From the NCBI GenBank assembly GCA_001642005.1, contig LWCA01000261.1, positions 1 to 36,306 on the forward strand: 36,306 nucleotides of DNA. Reading direction: 5' to 3'. The DNA is from Intoshia linei. Its lineage: Eukaryota > Orthonectida > Rhopaluridae. Position 1 is the first letter of the stretch, and every line of letters starts with the position of its first letter. The notes under the pieces are model-generated. The model ran no database searches, was not told the origin of the DNA, and saw only the letters and a program-made list of their open reading frames with translations. The position numbers and the translations under genes were made by a program. Shown in pieces: positions 11,750-24,032 of this stretch.

Positions 11750-13235
11750 ATAATTTTTCATTTGATATTTAAAAATAGAAACTGAAACTATTACATAATT
11801 ATGTCAAATTTCATTTCTACAAATTATAATTAACTACTAACGTAATTAATTGCACGTCCAAGTGTTCCAGTTTATTGCAAATGTTTTAATATTCACTCAA
11901 AATAAATTTCACATTACTGAGGAAAAAAATTTTTACCAAAATCAATTTTTTTAAATACGCCCCCTCCAAGTAATGCAGTATTTATAATTAAAAGAAAACA
12001 AGTTTTAAGCGTATAATAAACATTTTAAAATTACGCCAACAAATGTAATTCTTCTTTTAATTTTCTGTACGTAAAAGTTTGTTAAATAAACAATCAAATG
12101 AACGACCTAAATAGCGAATATAAACTGCACCAATTTATATGTAGAACAAATTGTGTTAATCATATATCTAATGGTAGAAGCTTCATCGCGAATAAAATTT
12201 ATACAAATTCTTAAAATTAAACTTAGAAACCAGTGTAAATTTTGAGTGCATTGTATATATAGTTTACTAAACCATTTTACTGTAACATATCTTAACACTA
12301 AATATTACATACATTACGTTTTGATAAAAATGACACGTATCACATTGAAATGTAATTGGTACAATAACTTAATTTATGTTTGTAGAATGGTTATTGATTT
12401 AAAACAATAAATAATATTTTTTTCATAATTATTAATTCATTAATACGTCTATTATTCAAAAAAGTTATATACCAGTTAACTTGCAATATAATAAACATCA
12501 TACATTACAAGTAAGAGGGACTTCCATTTAATACCCAATACGAGTTACATTATCTCGATTTTTTTAAATTATAAAACCGAATAACTGCTTTTATATTTTT
12601 TTAGTTTAGCCTCGTTATACGTTTTAATACATTTAAATGTAACGTATAACACGATATAATTGGTAAATTTACAAAGATCATTGAACGTACGGGTGATACA
12701 TTTTATAATAAAACCAACAATTTTAATTAAAATGGATATATCAATTATATACAGGTTATATGCGAATCATGGTTTACCTTCCAATTCAATAGTATATTCT
12801 TATGATGGTTTAACCATGTTCAGTCTACTTCGCCATATATATCCTCTTTTGAAAATTATTGAAATTTATTATTATTTTAACCACCCTTTTCGAATGTAAA
12901 GTATATCTTCGATTTTAGCCGTGAGTTTGCTCGATTCATAAGATTTGAAAGGTTCTTAGTATAACTTATTTATTTATTTTTTTATTGTTACCTATGGATT
13001 GATCTGAAACTGTTTTATAACTATTTTAAGACTTTTGTAAAAAACAACAACTAGCTCACAAAGTTGAAAAATAATTATCAATTCATAAAAAACATTACCC
13101 TTAATCATATTCATCAAGCGTACCTTCTAACACGTTATTCTCAATATATCACTCAATATTCAACGTATATTCTAAAAATCAGCATAAATATCTACTAAAA
13201 TTTAGTCTGACTCAAACAATACATCTAAATTTATA
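11750..13235. other. Gene-poor AT-rich stretch
   Basis: No gene supported. Open frames at 12107-12298 and 12660-12899 lack family resemblance. A small inverted repeat (gttatacgtt / aacgtataac, 12614-12650) encloses the perfect palindrome acatttaaatgt. Confidence 0.4.
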
Positions 13236-13897
13236 TGCTACATCAGTGGTTCTCAAACTTGGGTCCACGGACCCTCGGGGGTCCATGAGACCATGTTCGA
13301 GGTTCCGTAAGTTTAAATAAAATTTTGAATTATAAAAAATAAATCGATTTTTTAAATAATTTGTTGTTATTAATTTAAACAATTAAAAATGCAAATCGAA
13401 TTAATTTCCCATATAATAATCAAAACAACGTCATTTTTTCGTTATTGAAAATTTATGTCACACCTTTCAATTTCTCTATTATACGAGCTATGCTGTGTTT
13501 GAAATCCTAATTTAACCTCAATTTAGAACATAGACTTTAATGATTCTGAGGACTTCACTGACAACAGGTCACTGGTTACAAACTGAACTTTTTATAAAAT
13601 TTGAGCATGAATTTATACTTAAAAGTACTTTTTGTACATTACTGGGAAAAATCAAGTGTTTGTACAATTAAAAATAAAAATTAAGTTTGTGTTCACAATT
13701 AAAAATAGTGTATAAGTTTATTGTAAATTGAACATTACTTAGTCTCTTATTTTCAATAAGTATTTTATTAATCATTTACCCTAATTTATGGATAATAAAA
13801 ATCATTTTTTTTTGAATTAATAATGTTAATAAAACATTTCTTAAAAATTAAAAATGGACCAAAAAATTTAAAAAGTTTGAAAACCCCTGTGCTACAT
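13236..13897. mobile_element. hAT MITE with perfect 8-bp target duplication
   Basis: The element spans 13244-13889 (646 bp). Left terminus CAGTGGTTCTCAAACTT; right terminus, reverse-complemented, CAGGGGTTTTCAAACTT (15 of 17 match). It is flanked by the direct repeat tgctacat at 13236-13243 and 13890-13897, the 8-bp duplication typical of hAT transposition. There is no transposase, so it is non-autonomous. The intact duplication and matching ends suggest a comparatively recent insertion. Confidence 0.92.
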
Positions 13898-14084
13898 GAT
13901 TCATATTGTAAAATGATATATAATATATCAGTATACGAAAAATGATTTAGTATGGACTAGATATCTGATATCATTCGCAACATTATGTCAATTAATTCAA
14001 GCTACACATAGTGGAATTTTATAGAAACAATAATAACAAATGTAAGGGTAATGTGAATAAAGTGTAAACATCCTTACTTACTTA

Positions 14085-15140
14085 TATAACTTATATAATA
14101 TAATATTACTTATATAAAGTAATTTAGTTAAAAATGTAAAATCTTGTATGAAAATATGTTTTGTGTTCCAGTTTATCTAAAACAGTAAGAGGAGTCTTAC
14201 TTAATCAATTTAAAAATTCCATATTTCTATTAGTTTTTCGAGAGTGATGTTTTATCGCAAATTTCATTTTCAGAAATTGAGTCCTTCAAGGTCAAAAACC
14301 CCAATTGTCTTTTTTTTTAAATTCAAACCAGTCCTAGAATTATAAAAAATATTCAATCTGATCAAGACTTTAAAATTATCAACATTATAATTATTTTAAA
14401 TTTAAAAATCTCATATCTTCACGACCAAAACCACAAATTACCTTTATTAGTAAAAATTAAAAAAGTCCAAGAATTTTATACAACATAAATTCGGGATAGT
14501 TTTTTAAATCATAAGCATTAATCGATAAAACGTTCAATTTCACGATCAAAACCACAGATTACCCTTTTTTTTAAATTAAAAAAGATTTATCATTTAAAAA
14601 TATTTACAGTTGATACAGTTATATGCAGTTAACACAGACAAAAAATTCAATTTGATAAAGTGACGCCTTCTTTATTCTGATACAACTTATTACTCACTTT
14701 TTAATTTTTAATTTGAATCCAACATTTAAAAAATATTGGTTGATAATATATTAAAAAATTATTTTTCACCAGGAATGCGTAGATTTCTGGGGTTGCAAAT
14801 TTGTATTTATACAACTGGATAAGCTCTATCTGAATAATCCTTTTTTTTAATTTGCTGACAGTTTAATTATTTCAATTTTTTTGTTTCAATAAAATATTTC
14901 GAAATACAAAAAATAAATACTAAAGTGTTTTTTTGACCTCGAAAGCGTCACTTATTCAGATTGAATTTTTTTGTGCGTTAACAGGATACAACTGTACCAT
15001 GTGTAATTTTTTTAAAATTCTAGGGCTGTTTATATTTTTAAAAAAAAAAAATCTGAGTTTAATCTGTCTAAGTAGACACCCCATTAAAATCATAGTTTTC
15101 TCAGTTCCTTCAATTTTTTGCCTTAAATTTTCTTTTTTTC
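14085..15140. repeat. Repeat B, two copies in inverted orientation
   Basis: About 14085-14680 is the reverse complement of the repeat at 26400-26785 (shared blocks: catccttactta, aaaaccccaattg, cctagaatt, accacaaattaccttt, gttaacacagacaaaaaatt). About 14745-15060 is a forward copy of 26220-26460 (shared: tattggttgataatatatta, ttatttttcacc, ggatacaactgtacca, attctagggctgtt). The two halves face each other. Confidence 0.75.
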
Positions 15141-15179
15141 GTTCAAAAATCTGAACCTATCGTAAACATTTTCAGTACA

Positions 15180-16581
15180 CACACCAAAATATAATAATGA
15201 AATATATTAATAATTAATATTATTTAAAAACGAAGCAAAGGGTATAATTATAGAAACGAATATTAAAGTAATTTAATTAAATATAGTTTCAATTTTTCAT
15301 TAATATTTTTATATGAGAATGTTAAAAGGGTATGCGCAATTCGAATAGGCATTTGTTTTTAAAATAAATACACCAAACCAACACTAGACACCAAAGAAAT
15401 TCCCAAATTTTCCAAAAAATGTGACACCCTAATGCACAATGAGCGATTTTATAGTGCATAGTGAAATTAAAATGAGCCCAAATACTACTAAAAATAAACA
15501 AAAAATATTGATTTAATAGTTGAAATAATGAATAGAAAATGAGTCCAAATAAAATTATAGAAATAAAACAATAACTGTTTTAGTATTCATTTGAATTTGA
15601 GTCACAAAATATATAAAACAAGTCATATAACTTATTTACTCATACAAATTTTCAACTAGAAACCAATCCCATATAATTCATATTCCTATCCATGAAAGAA
15701 CAACAACTACAGTAAAAAATACCGTACATTGAAAAATGTAAAATTTAAGCGTTAAAAAAACTATATCAACTTGAAAACAAATGAAACTTTCATGTACACT
15801 AAAATAATATCCATTTAAAGTGTAAATGTGTAAAATTTACACAAAACAATTTGTAGAATAAAATGTATAAATAAAAAATTTTAAACAATAAACCATATTG
15901 ATAGAATTTGCAGTTGATAAAAATTTACCTTGAAAATTGTTAGAATCCACTGGCATATTGATTCATTAATAAGAAATCAAGTTTGAATATTCAGATCGGT
16001 AGCTGTGAGTGCTTAGTTGAACATTTCAAGTTTTTTATAAATTTAGACACAATTAATGTTTTGTGTAATGTCAACAATATTTTCAATCTAATAGAGCCAT
16101 TATATTGTTTTCGATATCAATCGACATATCTACAACAACTAGAAAGAGCCACATAGACCCAAATAAGCAAAGATTGGATTCTATAATTGAATTTGTTCTA
16201 ATATAAAACATGTATCTATCCATTACATGCAGATTATTGAGATACATTAAACGACTGAGATATACATAATCAAAACAGATGCTAAAATGTTTATATTTTT
16301 CAAAAAAACTACATGGAAATATATTAACTTATTAATGATCCGTTTGTGAGATAATTGCGTATTTAGAGTTTTTTAACTTCTTAACGAGTTCATATTTTCA
16401 TCAGACAATGTTGACATTTTTTGGATAAATTGTTCAACTTTTGATACATTTTTACACTTCATAATTTAAATGTTTTTGCAATATATTCTGTAGTTTAAGT
16501 AAACATACTTTTATTTTTTGTATCCATGTCTTTAGCGCATTATTCAAATATTTAAATTTGGAATAAATAAATTTAAATTAA
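15180..16581. other. Intergenic stretch upstream of importin-alpha
   Basis: AT-rich, no gene or repeat recognised. It presumably holds the importin-alpha promoter; no clear core element can be picked out against the AT background. Confidence 0.35.
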
Positions 16582-19500
16582 ATGCCTAGAATTAATTCTG
16601 ACCACGTCAAGTTATTTAAAAATAGTGGGAAAAGTTTGGTAATTTTTTTGCCACAATTTTTAAATTTTCATCAGGATGTTCGAAAAAGACGGTTAGAAAG
16701 GAGTGTTGAACTGCGTAAACAAAAACGTGATGAACAATTATCGAAACGAAGACAAATTGACGAAAGTGTGTCTAATGATAGTTTATCCGACGTGTCTATT
16801 GTGTCCAGCGAAAAAGTGATTGATTCTATATTTATTTGATAAATAACTAATGCACTGTAAAATTAAGCACAAAGTAAAATTTACACAGTACTGAATCAAA
16901 GTCTAGATGACAATTAATTAATTATATTTACCAGGATGGAATTCAAGCTATAGAAAAATTGTTAATGTCAAATTCTGAAAAAAAAATTTCACAAGGAGCG
17001 CAACTATCACGCCAAATATTGTCCAAAGTAGAATCACCTCTAATACAAGAATTTATAGATCGAGGAATAATGCTTAAATTGGTATCTTTATTGGAATACA
17101 ACAAGTATGTGATTGTAAAAATGTTGATTTCATCTTATTTTAATTAGTGAAACGGTACAGTTTGAATCTGCTTGGGCCTTGACCAATATTGCATCAGGAA
17201 ATTCTGAACAAACACAATGTGTTGTGAAAGCTGGAGCATTGACAAAATTGATAAACCTGTTAAAATCAAACAATATGATTTTATGTGAACAAGCTATCTG
17301 GGCAATTGGAAATATTTCTGGAGACGGCTCTCAAATGCGAGATTTAGTTATTAATTTAGATGTCATTTCTTACTTTGAAAACTTTACTACTAAAAAAATG
17401 TCACTAACCTTTTGTAGAACTTTAAGTTGGGCATTATCAAATTTGTGTCGAAATAAAAATCCTTTTCCACCTGAATGGGCTGTCAAAAAATTGATAAATT
17501 TGATGCACACATTAATTGAAATTAATGATTCCAATGTGCATGGTGATATTTGCTGGGCTGTATCATATTTGACTGATGGACCTGATGAGCGTATTAAGGT
17601 TGTTATGTCTAGTGGTAACTTTTATAATTTAGTCAGTGCCGAGCTTAGCATATTCGAAGCCCCTCTTGGGTGCCTTCATCAAAATCTATTTAAAATTTTT
17701 GTAAAAATGGGCCTCATTTTTCCAACTCGAACAATAACTATTTTCTTTAATATTAATTATTTTGTGTGATAAATTTAAAATGTCACGATCGATAGTCTTG
17801 GAGATGTTGCTAGGGGTTATTTTACATTTTCGGTGGCTCGAGGTTTGTAGGTTGGGCTCGCAATCTAGTTAATAACTGTACAACTAATAAGTGATTCCAA
17901 CCATTGTAGTTGTATTTTGGTAATCCTTTCATCAAATTCGACTGAACCGTATTTTATATTCCGTATATACCGTTTTTATATTCTCAGTCGATGCCTTTTT
18001 TAGACTTAAAACATTTTACGACCCTTTAAATTTGTATTAAAACATGTCTGCGAGAATAATGGTGTCATATAAGATTTTTTGTTGGTTTTTTCATTTCAAA
18101 TCTTACCGTCCCTGATTTGGAACCTAATTCAGCCACTCTGATACCTGTTCAGTCGCGTAACCTTATTTTCAAATTATCTTGGTTTGTAATATTTAAAATC
18201 AAACCAAATTCCCCCTGGTCTGATATTGAATTCTTGTATATTTTAATTATATTGTATACTAAAATGGAGGGGTGATTCATTTCAATCACAAATTATGATA
18301 GGGATCCGTTAAAACTTGATTATAATTATGACAAACTTTAGGGTTCCTAGGAAAATATTTTTCAATTTGTAAAGCCTAGGCTTAAATGGGTGATTTCATA
18401 GATGGTTGGAAGTCACTTCTCTAATATATTTAATTTTTTATATTTGTAACATCGTTAGGGTTAATACCTAAAATTGTTAATTTGTTCAATCATTACAACA
18501 TTCTTTCAATTTTGACACCAATTATTCGAGTTGTAGGAAATATTGTTTCTGGCAATGACGAGCATACAAGAGTAATTAATAATTTAATATTTATGTAATA
18601 TTTTTCATTATAGATGATTTTGAATTATAATATTTTGTCTAAATTTCCAAATATTTTACGAGATCATAACAAATCTCTTAGTAAAGAGTTGATGTGGACA
18701 GTTTCTAATATTGCAGCCGGTAAACCTGACCAAATCGAGCAAATTATTATTTCCAAATTAACTAAACCTATAATAAAATGCTTTAAAAATGTAATTTTTT
18801 TAAATTGAATTAAATCGGAACTGTTGTGAAAAGCTACCACTTTTTTCAAAATTTAAAATGTTCAGTTTTCCTATTAAAACGAATTTTATCTAGGCAAAAA
18901 GTAAATTTTCGACCAAAAAACCGAACCATGGGCTCTGAATACAATTTGAAAAAAAATTTTTTTCATTAAAATACCTTTTTAACGATTAAATTGTGTTTTA
19001 TATATATTACATCTATAAAAAATGAATAATTTTCTGGTACCACAAATCGCCCACCATTGTTTATTATTAATTAAAAACGTATCAACTAGAAAATCTATGT
19101 AATACGTTTTAGATGAAGTGAAGGATTCGCAGACTCTAATTTCTTAATGAAAAATTTGTATTTAACTTGCTTTTTTAGTTAATTTTTCTCAGGTTCCCTC
19201 AAAGTTTTTTCAGTCTCAACGTTCTGATTGGTGATATAAATCAATAATCCCGAAGATAAGTATATCAATTGTACTCTTTTTCTATTTATTATACCTACAA
19301 CGTGTAAGATGTACTATTATTTCAGAATGATTACTGAAATTAAATCTCATTTGACTAATCAGTTAGAAACTATGTATTTACCCTACTCTTGAAGTTTAGG
19401 TAAATAAATTTCGAATTTTGGTATAATAATTAGTAAACTTTAAGAGGAACAGTGAGTATTTATGAAACAATTAATTTTGCGTCAATTGAACCTTGATTAA

Positions 19501-20124
19501 ACCTCGTGTTTTACATTCTTGCTTATTTTAGGGAAATTATAGAACAAAAAACGAATGTATTTGGATAATAAATAACATTAGTACATGTGGAACCATCGCT
19601 CAATTGCAAAAGTTTATTGATCGAGGGGTTTTATATTCTCTCAAATCTTGCTTTGAAATTGCTGATGACACAATGACTCTATTGCTTATTGATACAATTT
19701 ATGCTCTTTTAAAGGTACATATATTTAAAAACATTTATTTACATGAGTATTTTATGCGTATTTGTTTTATTGGGGCATCAGGTGTCCATTTTTTTTCTAC
19801 TGACTACTATATTATTTTATTATTGAAATTTATCTTTGAAATGGGTCACTACGAAAACGTTTGGTTACTTTGATCTAAATATTGTTTATAAATTAAAATT
19901 TAATAAAAATGTCTATTTATAGAACTGTAGTGCTAATAATTTTTTAAATGAAATATGTTTGATGGTCGAAGAAAGTGGTTTACTCGATTTGATAGAGGAT
20001 TTGCAACATTCTGAACACCCAGATATTTATAAATCCGTCTTAAAACTAATTCAAAGTTTTTTCTATGTAAGTTATATTAATTTATTATTTTATACTGTAG
20101 ACAAATATATATATTTTATTTTAA
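16582..20124 (+). CDS. Importin subunit alpha (karyopherin alpha)
   Basis: Adaptor that binds classical nuclear localisation signals and carries cargo with importin-beta. Exons: 16582-16638, 16675-16815, 16935-17104, 17148-17614, 18459-18571, 18614-18790, 19532-19714, 19923-20066, 20101-20124; all phases agree, about 491 residues. The importin-beta-binding region is at residues 5-50 ([10 protein letters not shown], then [20 protein letters not shown]...KRR). Armadillo repeats carry the NLS-pocket Trp/Asn ladder: [80 protein letters not shown]. The last repeat has [16 protein letters not shown]. Intron 1 is only 36 nt and free of stops; introns 4 (844 nt, with a MITE) and 6 (741 nt) are long. 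The C-terminus ends a few residues after IQSFFY, so the acidic tail usual after the last repeat is absent or in an exon not seen. Retaining the last 34-nt intron gives a different short tail ending at 20132. Confidence 0.93.
17634..17861. mobile_element. hAT-like MITE in importin-alpha intron 4
   Basis: Starts CAGTGCCGAGC, ends ...ggtttgtaggttgggctcgc, flanked by aatttagt (17626-17633) and aatctagt (17862-17869), an 8-bp duplication with one mismatch. Homologous copies lie at about 2567-2812 and 35119-35373. It begins 20 bp inside the intron, so the unspliced frame runs on into the element. Confidence 0.7.
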
Positions 20125-20132
20125 CTCAGTGA

Positions 20133-21104
20133 AATTTTTTAAATTCAGTCAATACTTTTTTCTAAAAAGAGTAAATATTATTGCAATGATCTCATTTTAG
20201 TTCTTCAAAGTAACATTTTTGGTAGTAAATACTGATTTTGTATTTATATCAATTTTCTGAGAAATTGAGAAAGCTTTTAATCATTTATTAAATTTAATTT
20301 TCTAAATTAGTATAATAGTAGTTCACTACTATTACACCATTATATTATAATTTTAAATTATTGATGTAATTATTTTTCAAAATATAAATTACTAATTAAT
20401 TATAATTATATAATGACATCAAAATTAGAATTATAAATATTAGTTTCGTGCGCAAATTTGTATTACACATTAAAATATAATATTTAGGAAGAATCAGACT
20501 AAATATGATGTTATTTAATTAATTTATTCAAAGTATACTTGTCTTTATAGTTGTAATAAATTTCTACTAGTTTGCTAATTTAAATAGGTTGCAAACCACA
20601 AATATCTTCTAGGCCGTACGCGGCTCGCGATTGATTTATGTGGAAATTAATTAGGTTTAGTCTAAAAACTGGGATCTCATCGGATAAGTGAATAGAATAA
20701 TTGTCAAGTCATAAATAGTGTAAATTCCAGCAAAATAAAATTATAAAAACCTATTGTCATTTTTCAATGTGATATATATTCAGAACCAATTTAATAAATA
20801 CTTAAAAATACCAATTGTGTATGAATAATTAATTTTACCATTATTGCAAAGGATTGTAATATAAAAATGTGTCCATACTTTTGGCCTTTTTCCTGTGAAT
20901 GTTACTTTTCTTTTTAGCATTTTCAAATTAAGTTAGTATCAAAACTTTTATAAATTCGTTACCGTAGATGTTGTTCAAAATGTTTGGAAAATGAAAATTT
21001 AAAAATTGCGTAGCAATGAAAAAAATTCCGAAGGAAGAATTATATAGATTTTCACCCATATTACTTTATTTGAAATGTTTAGGCGTACAATCCACATTTT
21101 TTTT
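20133..21104. other. Intergenic, with reversed copy of repeat A
   Basis: About 20705-20898 is a clear reverse complement of 60-300 (shared: tatggacacattttt, ttacaatcctttgcaataatgg, acacaattggtattt, tatttattaaattggt). No gene seen in the rest. Confidence 0.6.
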
Positions 21105-21727
21105 TTGAAATTGTAGGATCAATATTTACATTTTTTATTTTAATCGAAATATTTGAAAAATATTGGTTGATAATATATTAAAAATTATTTTTCACCGGGA
21201 ATTCGTAGATTTCTGGGGTACAAATTTTGTATTTATATCAACTGGAAGAAGCTCTATCAGATAAATCCTTTTTTTAATTTTTGACCGTTAATTATTTCAC
21301 ATTTTTGGTTTTAATAAAATATTTCGGAAAAAAAATATATGAATACTAGAATGCTTTTTTGACCATGAAGTCGTCACTTATTCAGATTAAAATTTTTTAT
21401 GTGTGTTAACATGATACAACTCTACCACCTGTAAATTTTTTGAAATTCTAGGGCTGTTTTCAAAAAAAAGGAAGGATAATTTGGGGTTTTGGCCCTGAAG
21501 ATATAATTTTTTTAAATTTTCCAACTTGTTTGATTTTCAAAAAGAGGGACAACAAGGGTTATTGACCCTTAAGATGTGAAATTAGGAGGTTGAAATTTAT
21601 CTTATTATACGTCCCGGAAAAAACTGTAATTGAAATGTTATCTTTAAAAAATTTTAAAAATGCTAGTTATTTTAATAAAGTAGGACACACAAACAAAAAT
21701 CGCGTTGCCTTTTATATAAGGTAGGAT
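21105..21727 (+). repeat. Repeat B, forward copy
   Basis: Matches 26155-26785 along its length, including tattggttgataatatatta, tttttcaccgggaat, cacttattcagatt, attctagggctgtttt, gttattgacccttaagatgtga and ccggaaaaaactgtaattgaaatg. It ends in tatataaggtaggatgtt, next to the hAT scrap. Confidence 0.75.
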
Positions 21728-21759
21728 GTTTACAATTCAATTGTTAACATAGTCTCACA

Positions 21760-21915
21760 ATGTCTCACAAACTCCTTACAAAAACAATGAATATTTATAA
21801 AAAAATTGATGGCTCTTTTATTGAAAGAAAAATAAATTCGAACAATATAAGTGTTTGTACTGATGGTTCACCAGCTATGCTTGGGTCAAAAACTGGGTTT
21901 CAGGTTGTAATATAG
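21760..21915 (+). pseudogene. hAT transposase fragment (ZBED5-like)
   Basis: A 51-codon frame reading ...ISVCTDGSPAMLGSKTGFQ. The VCTDG(A/S)PAM block is the first catalytic Asp region of ZBED5/SCAND3-type hAT transposases. Only this piece survives; the frame ends at TAG just after it and no BED finger or dimerisation domain is nearby. Confidence 0.75.
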
Positions 21916-22184
21916 TATTATAAAATCAAAGAATGAGAAACTTTTAATTTAAATAATTAAGTTAACACGTGAATAGACAATAAAGTTACAAATATAATAT
22001 AACTTTCTTGAATGACAACAGAATAGAGAATGTACAATGTATGTAAATGAATAGCAATGCTGCACAAGTAAATATCAAAAAAGTTCCTGGTGTTAAAGTT
22101 TATAATTATACACCAAATCACAACTACCCTTGAGAATGAATGAATCAACTACAGTCTGTTAGTATTTAGTTAAATGACAGTAGA

Positions 22185-22270
22185 TTAAAAATATAGAATA
22201 TATACATAAAAAAATATGCGGCCCGTAGGTTACCCATCTTTGATTTAAAGGAGTGGTTCCCAAACTTGTC
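22185..22270. repeat. Abutting hAT-like element ends
   Basis: gcggcccgtaggttacccatctttg (22217-22241) is a typical hAT right end. It is followed by ttaaaggagtggttcccaaacttgt (22244-22268), whose reverse complement occurs exactly inside repeat A at about 26031-26055. Confidence 0.5.
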
Positions 22271-22580
22271 AATTTGTTATAAGTTGACTTGGAATCAAAA
22301 TAATTTTCAGGAAGACACAAAAAATGCCATTTTGTAGAACGGTTGAATTTACCCTAAGCAAAATTTTTTTATTTTATAGTTTAGAAAAATTTAAATTCTA
22401 AACTAAATGTTAATTATATTGTCAAAAATTCGAAATTTGTTACAAACTACCATTACAGGTGATTAAAAAAATGTAAGTTTCAGTTTTACGAATAAATAGT
22501 TTAATTATTATCAATTTTTGTTTTATTAGCGTCGTTATTCATCTGACGTATTTATAATTTCTTACAGTGCTCTTTAGTCC

Positions 22581-23105
22581 TTATTTTTCTGTTCTTCTTT
22601 TTTTTCTTTTGATAGTGAATCGGGGTACATACCTCTGACTTACACAATTTTGAGTGGGTTTAACTTTTGATAGATGATGCGATTGTGGAATGAATTTATT
22701 TTTCGGCATGTACTTCGATTTTTGAATGTATTTATTATTCAGCATGCACTCCGATGGTTTAATGTATTTACTTTTCGGCGTGTACTTCGATTTTTGAATG
22801 TATTTATTTTTCGGCATGCACTCCGATGGTTTAATATATCTACTTTTCGGCGTGTACTCCGATGGTTTAATGTATCTACTTTTCGGCGTGTACTTCGATT
22901 TTTGAATGTATTTATTTTTCGGCGTGTACTCCGATGGTTTAATGTATCTACTTTTCGGCATGTACTTTGATTGTTCACAGAAGTTATCTTCCGATAAATA
23001 ATTCGATTGAGCGTATTCACAGTCCGATTGTGGAAATGAGTCATCTTCCGGTGAAGAATCCGATTGTTGATGTGATAAATTGATATCGTTAATATGTTCG
23101 AACAT
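22581..23105 (-). CDS. Low-complexity protein with eight 12-residue repeats
   Basis: 174 residues, family not recognised. Residues 1-47 are Asp/Glu/Ser-rich. Residues 48-143 are eight 12-residue units of pattern (Y/C)(T/M)PK(S/N)(K/R)YI(K/Q)(P/K)S(E/K), encoded by 36-bp units at 22964-22677. Two unit types are mixed: ...YIKPSE and ...YIQKSK. Residues 144-174 are strongly basic (KRKKRR). There is no signal peptide or membrane segment. Because the unit is 36 bp and free of stops, two other frames (22674-22970 plus, 22739-23044 minus) stay open across it. This frame is chosen for its length, its ATG outside the array and its distinct acidic and basic ends. It may be a structural or disordered lineage-specific protein. 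An intron-containing longer gene is not excluded. Confidence 0.6.
   Translation of the reverse strand: MFEHINDINLSHQQSDSSPEDDSFPQSDCEYAQSNYLSEDNFCEQSKYMPKSRYIKPSEYTPKNKYIQKSKYTPKSRYIKPSEYTPKSRYIKPSECMPKNKYIQKSKYTPKSKYIKPSECMLNNKYIQKSKYMPKNKFIPQSHHLSKVKPTQNCVSQRYVPRFTIKRKKRRTEK
22677..22964 (-). repeat. 36-bp tandem repeat array, eight units
   Basis: In-frame minisatellite inside the 22581-23105 gene. Units alternate between two sequence types, which suggests duplication of single units and of longer blocks. Confidence 0.9.
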
Positions 23106-23812
23106 TATTTAAACTCTTCAGAACTTCTGACCAGTGTATATGTAGTTTAATCTCGGTTTGTAATACAAACTTTGTATTAAATTTTATTTAAATCAAAATT
23201 ATTATTATTAATAATTATTAGTTAGGTAATTACAACGAATAATGGCTTTGAATTTAAGGGATACGAAAGGGCATTATAAAATATAGTTAAATACGTTTTG
23301 GCTTAATAACAATGTTTGTTGACAGAACAGTTAACCCTTAGACACCAAAATGTCTTGTGTGAGATTAAAAATGACAAGATAAATAAAATAGACGTACAAA
23401 ATGATATTTCAATCTTAGGCATTAGACTATAAACACACCAATTATCTATTATATTTATAATTTTTGGATTCGCATGAAATAATATAAATTGAAGACGTGC
23501 TATTTTGGCTAGTAAATTTAATTGCTTGTTTCAAATATTTAAGTGTCAACATTCCATTTGAATACTTTTTGTTATTGTCGGTTAGTTTGAAATGACTGAT
23601 AAATTACACTGTCCGACAAAATTGACGTTTTTTTTGATCTGGATCACATTATAATAGTATTATAGATAATTTCAGGGTGAACAAAATGATATAACTCTTG
23701 TATGAATCGCTCAACTTTTTGAAATAATCAGGTAATAGCTTTGTTTCTATAGGCAAACTAATAATTTAATTATTTTTACAAGTGCCTTAATTACACTAAT
23801 ATTAATATAGTG

Positions 23813-24007
23813 TTAAAATATATTTACGCTACCAAGGTTAAAAATATGAAAATCTTCCTGCAAATATAGAGGTTTTATAAAAAAGGGATGGAGTCCTAAA
23901 AAGTACTGATCCCTAATTTTGATCTTGACGTCTTTTTCGCTATCTAAATAAACTTTTAAATTCAGAAATATAATTCCATTCCATTGCAAGATTCTTGAAT
24001 CGCTCAT
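23813..24007 (-). CDS. Short unidentified open frame inside the piggyBac-like element
   Basis: 64 codons with an ATG in an A-rich context, reading MSDSRILQWNGIIFLNLKVY at its start. No family recognised. A tidy splice donor is not visible. It may be transposon debris or a stray exon; I could not connect it to UBA3, which lies upstream on the same strand. Confidence 0.2.
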   Translation of the reverse strand: MSDSRILQWNGIIFLNLKVYLDSEKDVKIKIRDQYFLGLHPFFIKPLYLQEDFHIFNLGSVNIF

Positions 24008-24032
24008 TTTTTTAATTAATTCACCGTTGAAG

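Noticed and set aside
12107-12899. Open frames of 63 and 79 codons
   Set aside because: AT-driven composition, no motifs, no splice or neighbour support.
14933-15154. 73-codon plus frame
   Set aside because: Falls inside repeat B and is not conserved as a frame in the other copies.
22677-22964. CRISPR-like array
   Set aside because: The 36-bp units are contiguous, coding and without unique spacers; the genome is eukaryotic.
22674-22970. 98-codon plus-strand frame and 101-codon minus-strand frame (22739-23044) over the tandem repeats
   Set aside because: They are by-products of a stop-free 36-bp repeat; the 174-residue frame has non-repeat ends and a start outside the array.
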